From Meandrina meandrites (lineage: Eukaryota > Cnidaria > Anthozoa > Scleractinia > Meandrinidae), in the NCBI GenBank assembly GCA_963693305.1, contig OY855906.1, forward strand, positions 8,772,102 to 8,836,101: a DNA stretch of 64,000 nucleotides, written 5' to 3'. The notes below the pieces were generated by a model, which saw only the letters and a list, made by a program, of their open reading frames with translations, was not told the DNA's origin and did no database searches. Both the position numbers and the translations under genes were made by a program. This document shows, piece after piece, positions 1 through 11,320 of the stretch; within the stretch, counting starts at the first letter, position 1, and each line of letters opens with the position of its first letter.

Positions 1-306
1 CACGGGAAGGAGAAGGAAAGAGAGCGAGACGCCTGCGAGAAAACGTGTCGATTTCGTGGCAATTTTGTCGTTTTCTTGGCATCCTCATGTTTTCGGCGTT
101 TTTAAGCCTTGGAAGTGGACAATTTCAATAGTTTATCGAAGAATACGAAGTAATTGATATGTAGATCGATCAATGCCTCGATATACGTGATAATTCAGCA
201 CTTATGGCTGCCACCGAAGTCGATGATGATATGATGATCATACGAACTTGAAGTACTCGAAGAATCATTTGACGACTTATGTATAAATATGTATTGAACT
301 ACTGAC

Positions 307-591
307 CTGTCGTGATCGGGTCTCGAAAAGCTTATCCAAAACGTTCCTTGTTTCCTTTGCATGCAATTTTTTCATTTTAACCAAAGCGGCGTGTTCGATT
401 TTCGGCTGGAAACTTGTTTCAGGTTGTCGAAGCCTGTAATGTTGTTGAAGTCCGTTTTTCTGAAAAAATACAGCTTTCCCTTCACAAGATGGATGAGGAC
501 AAACGATTTTCTCTTCTAAAAACGCCAAATTAACAGGTCTAAACTCATTTTTAAAAATTGCGTAATCGTCCGCCATTACACTCTCCGCCAT
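307..591 (-). CDS. First coding exon of an unrecognised protein; gene continues beyond the left edge
   Basis: An open frame starts at ATG 591 in a good context (AAG before the ATG, GCG after it). It gives 95 codons and ends at a CAG|GTCAGT donor at 307/306 in phase 0. An in-frame ATG at 663 would add 24 residues rich in Arg, Lys and Glu. The peptide begins MAESVMADDYAIFKNEFRPV. Near residue 31 it has a Cys-x4-Cys pair followed by a His, like half of a C2H2 zinc finger, and then a basic helical stretch rich in Lys, Glu and Leu. The remaining exons lie outside the window, so no function is assigned. Clean exon structure and strong codon-like composition argue that it is real. No downstream acceptor can be tested. 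Confidence 0.5.
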
Positions 592-733
592 CTTGAAAAC
601 AAAATCTGCCAGGCGTCTCTCTTCCTTTCGCCTTCCCTTCCTCCCTTGCGCGCCCATGTCCAAGAGAGAGGCACCTGGGTACGAGGCAGCACCACAGCCA
701 TATTTTTACACCTTGTACATGTACATTTTACAT

Positions 734-871
734 CTGTGGTGGATCCAGGGGAGGTCCCTCCCCCACCTTATTTTTCAGAAGTAGCAACGGAAATATCTTC
801 GCAGAATTCGACATTCATTCAAAAGTTCCCCCCCCCCCTCCCCCCTAGCTGAAGGTCTGGATCCACCACTG
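734..871. mobile_element. Short TIR element (MITE-like)
   Basis: The left end reads GTGGTGGATCCAG and the right end is its reverse complement, CTGGATCCACCAC, 138 bp apart overall. The interior is C-rich. Termini of the CAGTGGTGGATCC type are common on hAT-type non-autonomous elements, but I could not match an 8-bp target duplication, so the superfamily is an inference. Confidence 0.55.
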
Positions 872-1070
872 TGCATTATGGCACATTTTTCAATTTGAAA
901 TAAGCCATGTTACAAGAAAACGTCATGACAGCCAATTGCCAGCTGACATTGTATCCTGAAAAAATGGGCAATTTTTTTCAAGTTTGTAATTCATGATGCA
1001 TCTTCTTCACTGAGTTGTGATCATCTCTGAATTGTGACCTGAAATTAACAATGACCCTGTTTGTTTCCAG

Positions 1071-1076
1071 TTTATT
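1071..1076 (-). terminator. Candidate poly(A) signal of PRMT9
   Basis: TTTATT on the plus strand is AATAAA on the minus strand, about 220 nt downstream of the PRMT9 stop codon. Confidence 0.35.
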
Positions 1077-1295
1077 ATTAGTTTTCTGGTGTTATTTTTT
1101 TCATTAAGAAAAACTTCAACTTGAAAGTAAATTGTTTACAGTGTAATTTGTACATCTAAAAAAAATATGATAAAACATCATGATATCAACAAAACAAAAA
1201 ACATGATTATACATGTGTATGCAGTTTATCAAAACTATGGTCATAGCAAGTAGTCTGAAGTTTTCTGACATACAGGTGCATTTCCATATTGTTAA

Positions 1296-4170
1296 TCAAT
1301 CCTTGATTGCATTTACGTTAATGAAGACACTACTATTTACACATGATGCTGAAATTAGAAGTTCTTGTCCAGCTTCTACTGTTACTTCCTCTTTCAACAC
1401 AATGGCAGCTTGCCTCCAGTGTGATTCAGCATACACACCACTATGTGTGGACAGCGAGCGGTGACTGCCAATATGTAACATAAACCAGTATGGAATAGCT
1501 TGTATCCTCCCCGACTTTGTAACTTTAACCCTTTGCTTGGAGTGAGTTTCAAGTAATGAAAGCACCTTGTTTTCATCATCAAACTGCTCCATGAAATTCA
1601 AACTGAAAAGTTCAACTTGGTCAGTAACTGCTGAGAAAGGAAGGGTTGTGAGGTCCAAATCTATCTGGGTAGTCACTTGAAACTCATTGACAAACTGCCC
1701 AATGTCAAGTCCAAGTGTATTTTCTTGGCTTACAATGCGACAGTTAGCAAGCAAGAAGGGTGATTCAATACACATACAGTACAAAGTGAATCCCTTAGGC
1801 ACAATTTGAAAACTCTGTGGTCTTAATAGACATCCTCGCGAAAACACGATATCTTCGACAACTTGTTGACGAATGATTCCTGATGGTTCCACAATGTCAC
1901 TGACAAGAACATCCCATCTCCTTCCTTCCTTGCTAATTTCTTCAAGTTTTCTTGAACTGCTTTCAATAACGGGTGGTAGATTGTTTCCACGTAAGATTTG
2001 TTCTATCCATGCAGCATTGTGAGGATTTAATACAAGCACATGATCAGCATTTCCTTTACAAGCAAAAAGAGAAAACAATGAAGGACCATAGGTGATATCA
2101 AGAACATTACATGCAATTTTCCTGCTGAGATCATCATGTTTAACTTGTTCATGTGACATGTTCATGGACTTTATAGCTTCTGAGATGACTTCATCATATA
2201 CTTTGTTAAAGGTCTCGTCATTCAGTCGTCGCATGTATGCTGGTGGGATGATTGTTACTGTGTTACAGTCATTCTCCTCAGTGAAAGAGCTGTTTCTTAC
2301 AGAAATAATTGTTTCCTTGCATGGCAATTTAACACAGTCACAAAATCCATGTACACTCTCTTTTGTTTCAATTCCACAAAAATGTAACCTTAAAGGGGCT
2401 TTGTCACGGATTTTAACAGATTTTCGATTTTTTCAAAATTTATCTTTCTGGTGTAGGAAACCTAAAAATAATGGGCCATTTTTATTAACAATTGTTATAT
2501 TAGAGCATTGAAACTGTTAACAAGCATCTTTGGCTGCGGATAGCTTGGATGGAAATGGATTGCAACTTGAAAAATTAAGGCTTAACTTTTCAAGTTGTTT
2601 CCGAGCATCATCAAAAAATCAATATTTTTAGTTTTAGTTTGAATTTCTATCCGCAAATTAAGTTCATGTCTTTCTTTAGATGTTCAAAGATAATGTTTTT
2701 CGTGGGTTAAGTTGCTTAACACTAATTTCAGAACAAGTTAGACCAAAAACCTGCGAAATTCCCGTGACGTAGCCCCTTTAAACATTCCTGGGAGAGCTCT
2801 CCATGAATAGCCATCAAATCTCCCTTTGAAACTTCCAGTTTACCGGACAAATTACTAGCACTTGGATAAACTGGGAAAACTGCCTGCTCCCAACACAGAG
2901 AATCATCATTGGGACCAGTGGAAAGAGTTATTTCCTCATCCAGCTGCAAATCAAACCAAGCTGCAATGGCATCCACTCGGCCATCACATATTGCTGGGAT
3001 TGCAAAACTTAAGTTTCTCTCCTTCGTCAAGCTGCTTGCATTGTTAAAATCATACTCAGTAACTTTGAATGGGGATGAAAGAGGTGTGAATACGCCCCTA
3101 AGCCTGTTCAAGCATTCTGTACTATATGGTTCCAACTGATCACGTATACATGTACCTCCAGATGGTACCATTTCTGACTTTTGTTCCATTAGCTCGCCTC
3201 CTATGCTATGCTCAGGAAACATGTTAATTCCGCTAATCATCGGTTTGCTTCTGGTTTGATTTTTAATGTCATTGCACATGACTGCCATAGCGTAAACAAC
3301 AGCACCAGCAGGGATGACCTTTGAAACAGGCTTTGTGTGTTTCATGTCACTGGTTGTCGAAGGCATAAGCAAGTCAGACCAGGCATGTTCCATGGTGGTG
3401 AGAATTCCTTCTCCAAGGAGCCCACAGTCTAATGTCTCGGTAACAACAAGAGAAACCCGCTCTGGAATATCCTCACCTACTTTGATCTCGGTTGATTTCT
3501 TGTGTACAGTGTGAACTAACTTTTCCATTTTATTAGCTTTCAAAACATCCTGGCCCATTTCAAACATGGTCTTAGACATTTCACAAGCGTAGACCTTTCT
3601 TGCTCGGCTTTGAACAGCAAACATACTTAGAATACCGGTGCCACTTCCAATGTCTAGAACAACATCATTCCCTTGACCTATTGCTTTAGAGATGGCCTGC
3701 TTGTAAGCTAAGTTCCGATTTTTGTCATTTAACATCCTAAAATGCCATCTCTCCACCAACAGATTTGAAACATTTTCAAGATTTTCTTTCGCTCTGATAC
3801 TCCCGGGATTGACTTGTAACGCCCGTCGAAAGCACGACGCAGCCTCGTCGGTGAATCCCAACTTAAGCAAATTTGCTCCTGTGTTGACAAGGATGACCTC
3901 GCTTCGCGGATAGAGCTTTAGTGCTTCCTGAAGGCAAACCATGAGTTTATCCAGCTCGCCATGACATTCAAGTACATCGGTCCAATGGCGCAATGCAATG
4001 ATGAAGTCTTCCTCAAACTCCTCTTTTGAGGAAGGTTCCACGTTAGCGAGAAAGACAAAATGCGCCAGCGCATCTCCGTACAGTTCGCGTCTAAGACAGT
4101 TTTTGGCAGCCTGAAAATGCTGAAAATAACGCGAGTTCGCTTGCATTTTAACGTTAGAAGATGCCATCAT
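1296..4170 (-). CDS. PRMT9: Protein arginine N-methyltransferase 9, reading frame interrupted by an inserted element
   Basis: Two open segments, 4170-2778 and 2389-1296, encode one protein of 828 residues when the intervening TTAA-flanked element is ignored; human PRMT9 is 845. Residues 1-135 form TPR-like helices. A SAM-binding motif I, VLDIGSGTGI, lies at residues 171-180. The double-E loop ETLDCGLLGEGI is at about 245-256. A second, degenerate methyltransferase module follows and the protein ends with the stop at 1296. In vertebrates PRMT9 makes symmetric dimethylarginine on the splicing factor SF3B2. The coding region has no other intron. Read literally, the first segment runs about 14 codons into the element and stops, leaving roughly 480 residues without the C-terminal module. 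No GT-AG pair I tried in the element restores the frame. The gene faces CFAP95 across 254 bp. Confidence 0.9.
2390..2781. mobile_element. 384-bp TTAA-flanked MITE inside the PRMT9 coding sequence
   Basis: TTAA lies at 2390-2393 and 2778-2781. The termini read AGGGGCTTTGTCACGG and, on the other strand, AGGGGCTACGTCACGG. Removing the element and one TTAA leaves gaa tgt tta agg tta cat on the minus strand, which is in frame and reads ECLRLH. The interior contains a hairpin around CAACTTGAAAA/TTTTCAAGTTG and no coding capacity. TTAA duplication is characteristic of piggyBac-type transposition, so this is probably a non-autonomous piggyBac-like element. Confidence 0.85.
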
Positions 4171-4424
4171 GCTTTAAACATACTCTGCCCTTATGTTATC
4201 TGGCCCAAAGGAAAGATTTTTCCGGGAAAATTGAAAAAAGCACGTTGTAAAATGCCGCCGACAATGCCGCCATCTTTTTTTCCAGAAGGGTAATGTACTG
4301 CGGGCTCAGCACATGAAAGCGAGGCGAGCTGCTGGGGTTGCCATGGATATTGTGTAAACTCTGAAATAGATTCCACATTGTTTCAAACTGGTGTAAACAA
4401 AGCAAGCATTTACAGTGTACGGTC
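4171..4424. promoter_or_regulatory. Bidirectional promoter region between PRMT9 and CFAP95
   Basis: The two start codons are 254 bp apart and diverge. The stretch holds the 5' untranslated regions of both genes. I see no clear TATA box. The sequence ATGCCGCCGACAATGCCGCC is a short internal repeat. Confidence 0.5.
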
Positions 4425-7400
4425 ATGGCGGCGTCTCATCCGAATCCGCTTGCTTTTATTCCCGATTATGTGGGAAGAAAAGGATCTCTTTTCTTACGAT
4501 CCGATCACATGGACTATGCCAGACCAACTCTTGTATCGAACTGGTGAGTACAAACATCTAAAACATTTTTTCCGCCGTAACTTGGGGCGACCGTGCGAGG
4601 GGGCGACATCACTTGCATCCGATGAACTCCACACCATGCTGTTGCCATTTTATATACTTATTGTCTTTTAGTAATAAACATTATTCTAGTCTTTGAGAAA
4701 GATTAAAACCCTGCAGTGCTTCATTTTCATGACTCAACACCGCTGAAAAACTACGATATCGTGAAATGTGTTGTTTTCTAATGCGGTACTCGATCCAGTG
4801 AAGTCAAATATTTACATGTCGCTCTTTAATTTGTTCACACGAAACCCAGCGCTCTTTTCATTCAGTTACACTCCATGATGCCTTTTATTCGTTTGCACTG
4901 CGTTAATAGATTACACTTGTTTGATGCTATTAAAGGTAACACTTAAAGCAAGCTCATAGTCCCAAATCAAAACTGTAGAACAATATTACCAACACTGGAG
5001 CCTAGTCACTACTGGAGCTCCTGTTATAATACATTTGCTCCGTATTCTTATTTATGATTTTCTTTTACCTGTGAACTGCCATTGCATTGCTGATTAAAAA
5101 ATCCAAACAATTGAATATATTTTTTTAAGGCATCAAGCGAGAGAAGCAGAACCCAAGGACTATGACATCAAAGATTATCAACCTCAAGAAAGAAATCTTC
5201 ACAATTCTACATACCACCGCATCGGAAATGTTACAGATGGGGTAAGTTCAAAGTAGTGTAATCAAAATTTGTAGTTAAAATTTTTGGTGTGCACTGTACC
5301 AGTGCCCAATATGCTAAGTGGTTATCACAACAGAACCAAAGGACCTCAGCTACCATCCGTCACTGGCCATCTAATAACATAATGTTGGGAAAAGCTTGCC
5401 TAGTTCTTGTACAGCTCTCCCCAGGCAGGCACGGTCAATTTGTTTTTGTGACATAACCGAGGTGAAAGGCGGTGACTGATCCAAAAAGAATTGGCCGCAA
5501 GGCATAATTCTTTAGGCCTACAGTAGGAACTACGTAGGCAAGGAAAAAGCTTGGCTTGTTGCTGTTTAAACTATACAGCTGTAAAGTAACCAGTATGCAA
5601 GTTTTCTAAGTTTTGTTTTTTCTTCTTCTCAGTCTTTACCAGATACAACAAGTCACGACCAAATGGAGCAAGCAGTGAAACTCAAAAATGATTTTGAAAC
5701 AAGAGACACTAGACGGCAGATGGTAGACATGAGCACATTTAATAGCATTAACTTCCAAAGGTAACGTGCATGCGTATGAACATAACTTGCGATCAAGCAT
5801 TCTTTTTTGTGTGGCAGGAGGAAAGAAAAAATGGAACAAGGTTTTGTTATGGGCATTTGAACTATGCCAGGCCTTCTTTTATGCAGCCTGAGTGAGGTAC
5901 AAATGCACCTTAACTAAAATTTGAGCTTTGGTTAAGTTTATGAACACAAGCTTCAAGTGGAATATTTTTATAATAAAGATGTAAAAATAATTATTAATTG
6001 GACATACATGTTTGTGTTTTTATAGAGACACTGGGGCTCCAGATAGAGGCTTTGGTAGTGTTCTTCCCAGGCATCCACCAGATCATGGAAAGAGGTACTT
6101 TTTACCCTGCAAAGGTTGTTTTAGCACTCGGGCAAGAAAAGTACATGGACATATTACATGAAAAGAGAAGCACAAGGAACAGTTGAGTGCTTCTCGCACT
6201 TCTCGTGTTCTCCAAAAATAATTACAAGTGCTTCTCATTAATCATAAGAAACAAGTTTGCTATTTCCTTTATGTTATGTTCAAGAAATTGCATGCAATTA
6301 TAACTTAAGATGAGCATTGTGCATTGTTGAGTTTTATAAGCACGCAGGGAGTTTAAGAACACAAGAGAAGTGCATAGAGAAGCACGAGGCGCAGCCGAGT
6401 GCTTCTCAAACTTTCGGCCCAACATGCTTACACTGTATACAACATCACTCAACTTCCAACACGCTTTAAGGTGGCTCGAAGGGGTTGAGATATTCCCATC
6501 TTTGGCATTCTATTGCAGCTACACCAATACCAGTGAGATTAAACTTTTAGTACAACTTTGTAAAGGTTTTTCCAATGAACAAATTGTAGTTGCTATGACA
6601 CCAAAATTTGTTACCATGGCAACATCTTATGAGGTTAAAGATACCTTATGTTTTACCTTTTGAGGCTAATAACTTCAGAACTAGAGGGTGAAAGTTTTTG
6701 TTTTTCATATATTTTTGTCTACTGGGCAAAACAAACAATCTAACAATGTGTAAAAAAATTCTGTAGGTAGGGTTTAGAGCCACCTTAATTAGTGAAAAAA
6801 TGACGTAGCTTTGAATCCTACCTACAAAAAGTTTTCTTTTGTCAGTTAGATAAAAATATATCAAAAACAAGAACTTTCACCGAGTAGTTTTTGAGTTATC
6901 AGCCTCAAAAGGTCCAAAAGAGGGCATCTTTTACCTCATATGACCTCAATTTTGACGTCACCATGACCTCAATTTGTTCATTGGTAAAACTTGTGCAAGT
7001 TTGTACTTAAAGATTTTTTAAAATTATTGGTATAGCTGTGATAGAACACCTAAAACGGGCATGTCTAATTCTGACTTAGCTGTTATGAGCCACCTTACAT
7101 GTATGATCCATACAACTTTGTTCTAGCTAATTAATAGAGCCTTTTGGGATATAGGCTATCATATAGGGTAAATTTCTCGTGATTTTATATTTAAAAAATA
7201 CCAAATAAAAATTTTTAATCCTATTTCTGAAACTTTCACCTCTCATCTTAAGAAATTAAAATTATCACTGTTTTCCGGGATCTTTTTCCGAGGTTAAGAA
7301 TATTTAAAATCGACGTTTCGATCAGTTTCACTGATACCTCCTCAGTTTCACTGATAAATACTCCACAGGTACCTCGACACAACTTACAGAGTGGACTACG

Positions 7401-8012
7401 ATTCTCCATATCCATATGAACAACAGAAGGTAGGTTTCTTGTTTGCTGCAATTGGAATGAACATTGAATGTCGCTGACGAATTGTCACTGAACGAGCTTC
7501 CCGCTAAACGCCATTCTTGACTCCAGAGTTCTTTCAGCAGCTGTAAAACCGAAGGTTCTGATCTTGGGGTCGAGAATGGCTGCGCGCAGTTGGGAAAATG
7601 TAACGCGCGCACGCGCTGTTTGGCAGGCGTGCGCCACTATGAGGATTGATTTCACAGCGCGTTGGCTACGGAAGAACAGTTAACCTTATCTTGGAATGTA
7701 TAATCCATCAGCAAAATGGAAAAATTCTCACCTTCGCAACAAACGTGACTTACAACAAACTCGGGATTTTGCCATCTTTGCGGGAAATCCCGTTGGCTGA
7801 TGTTTGGCGTTTTGTTCTCCCTACAGACCCCTCCCCCAGAGCCTGACCAGTCCGCTCTCTGGCGAAAGTGCCATTCCCAGTTTACGGATGTGGATGATTA
7901 CAGACGACGCGGCTTAAACACGTGGCATGACGAGTCTGGAGTGTACGCTAATTCCATGATACGGGATCAATTGTTACAACCCACAAATCCAATACCGGAA
8001 AGACTAGCTTGA
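4425..8012 (+). CDS. CFAP95: Cilia- and flagella-associated protein 95 (C9orf135 family)
   Basis: Six exons join without frame conflict: 4425-4543, 5130-5241, 5633-5760, 6026-6094, 7369-7429 and 7827-8012. They give 224 residues; the human protein has 229. Family landmarks in order are RKGSLFLRSDH near residue 19, W-x-x-REAEPKDYDI near 40, NSTYHRIGN near 66, GFGSVLPRHPPD near 128, TTYRVDYDSPY near 146 and the C-terminal CHSQFTDVDD then GLNTWHDESGVYANS. CFAP95 is a microtubule inner protein of ciliary doublet microtubules, so the product should act in the axoneme. All introns are GT-AG. The fourth intron holds two repeat elements, and its acceptor at 7368 lies only a few bases from repeat-like sequence. 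PRMT9 starts 254 bp upstream on the other strand. Confidence 0.9.
6165..6415. repeat. Fold-back repeat in a CFAP95 intron
   Basis: GAGAAGCAC/GTGCTTCTC inverted pairs occur at both ends. The left block reads GAGTGCTTCTCGCACTTCTC and the right block carries GAGAAGTGCATAGAGAAGCAC-like sequence in opposite orientation. It is non-coding. Confidence 0.45.
6468..7096. mobile_element. Head-to-head pair of AAGGTGGCTC MITEs
   Basis: The block starts AAGGTGGCTC and ends GAGCCACCTT, with another GAGCCACCTT at 6777-6786. The right half (about 6790-7096) is a diverged reverse complement of the left half; for example CTTTTGAGGCTAATAAC on the left matches GTTATCAGCCTCAAAAG on the right. This is either two elements in opposite orientation or one fold-back element. 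It sits in a CFAP95 intron. Confidence 0.65.
7298..7363 (-). ncRNA. Hammerhead-ribozyme-like motif, copy 1
   Basis: On the minus strand CTGAGGA (7345-7339) is followed by a stem-loop with ATCAG pairing CTGAT, then CGAAACGTC (GAAA plus a minimal ACGT stem III and cleavage C). GAGTATTTA upstream pairs over nine positions with TAAATATTC downstream, giving a plausible stem I with an internal loop. This layout is that of the minimal hammerheads in Penelope-like elements. Folding and activity are inferred. Confidence 0.4.
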
Positions 8013-10042
<2,030 letters not shown>

Positions 10043-10050
10043 AGAAGAAA

Positions 10051-10236
10051 GGGCACTTTTGTAACGAAAAAAGGGAACTTTTGTAACGAAAAAAGGGCAC
10101 TTTTGTAACGTGGGGAACTTTTGTAACGTGCTTAGGGAACTTTTGTAACGTGTCTAGGGAACTTTTGTAACGATCATCGGGAACTTTTGTAACGGTGGGG
10201 AACTTTTGTAACGCGAAATAGGGCACTTGTGTAACG
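10051..10236 (+). repeat. Array of nine 16-bp GGGAACTTTTGTAACG motifs with variable spacers
   Basis: The motif is GGG(A/C)ACTTTTGTAACG. Eight copies are exact apart from the A/C position; the ninth reads ACTTGTG. Spacers are 2 to 7 nt and differ in sequence. The pattern resembles subterminal protein-binding sites more than an ordinary satellite. Confidence 0.85.
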
Positions 10237-10939
10237 ACCATACAAATGTAACTTCCGACGAAAGAGTATTCGATTGTCACTTCTAACAGGAGTCATGGGC
10301 AATGATGTAGGAGTATCGCAGGTGGTGGTCATCTTCGTTTATTAAAACTTTTCTTTGTTTACTTTTCTCAGATGCCATTATTTGGGATGGTATTTTCCTT
10401 TTGTAAAGCCTCGTGGGATGGCTTCATCCCTGGTTCCAGGTTTCCTGCACATTTATTCGCCAAAGGTTTTTTTTTTGGCGTTGGTGTAACCACGTTTGTT
10501 TTGTGAGCAGATTCTAAGCTTTGCTAGCTTTTTTTTGCCAGCTTGTTTTTAAAGAACTAGTCATGTTACGCAAATCGTAGAAATAGTGTAATAGAATGTT
10601 TATTGTTAATCGGTACAAGTGTGTAGGGTTCGGGTTCGTTCTCGCACGTCCCTCCCGAAATAGACTTGTTCAGTTTTGAACTTGTGTTTATATTTGTTTT
10701 TCAGCGAAGACCAAAAAATGTGTCTAACATAATATTGGGTATCCACGGCTACGCAACTATTCAAGTGGGGTTTTGGTATTTTGAACTTTAAAAGACATTA
10801 ACGTCGACGAATATCGTTAGCCTAATATAGTTGTCCATTTTTTATAAGCCGAAAATTATGTCATATCATGAACAGATTTCTTAGATCTAATTGAAAGTAG
10901 CACAAGTCAACAGATGTTTTCATTCTATTCTAATTTCTG

Positions 10940-11320
10940 ATGTGTTTTATCCTTGTCACTCTTCTGAGAATGTCGCTGCCCGCGTTATCACCTTTTCCCG
11001 AAAGTCGACTACATCACTCCAATAATGAAAGAACTGGCTTACTGTTTCTGAACGCATTCACCACATTCGAGATTCTGTTACTTTCCTTTAAGGCTCTACA
11101 TCGTCAATCTCCTACTTACAATCAAGATTTGTTAACCTGCTGCTAACCTTCTAGAGCACTCCGATCATCATCCTCATTACGCCTAAATCCCAGTCCTAAT
11201 ATGGGTCTCGAGCCTTTGCTGTTTCTGCTCCTGAACTCTGGAATAGTCTGCCTGTTTTTATCCGTTCACATGCCAATTTAAGAGCGAGTATGCGTAAATA
11301 TCGCCTGGAGGAGTGCAATT
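10940..11320 (+). mobile_element. Non-LTR retrotransposon remnant (end of reverse transcriptase)
   Basis: Frames separated by shifts read SFKALHRQSPTYNQDLLT, then RALRSSSSLRLNPSPN, then YGSRAFAVSAPELWNSLPVF. These match the region after the catalytic core in CR1/L2-like reverse transcriptases, where a KALH-x-L-x-P-x-Y block is followed by AF-x-x-x-AP-x-LWNSLP. Stops and frameshifts show that it is dead. Confidence 0.7.

Larger units (their letters stand above)
664..1295. other. Intergenic stretch between the left-edge gene and the PRMT9 3' end
   Basis: I see no gene here. It contains a short TIR element (734-871) with C-rich tracts and the PRMT9 3' untranslated region on the minus strand. 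Confidence 0.5.

Noticed and set aside
2394..2777. An ordinary intron of PRMT9 at this position
   Set aside because: The boundaries are TIRs with TTAA duplication, and the GT-AG pairs I tried introduce stops in the joined frame.
10051..10236. CRISPR array
   Set aside because: Repeat-like 16-mers with spacers of only 2-7 nt in a eukaryotic repeat region; no array geometry and no cas genes.
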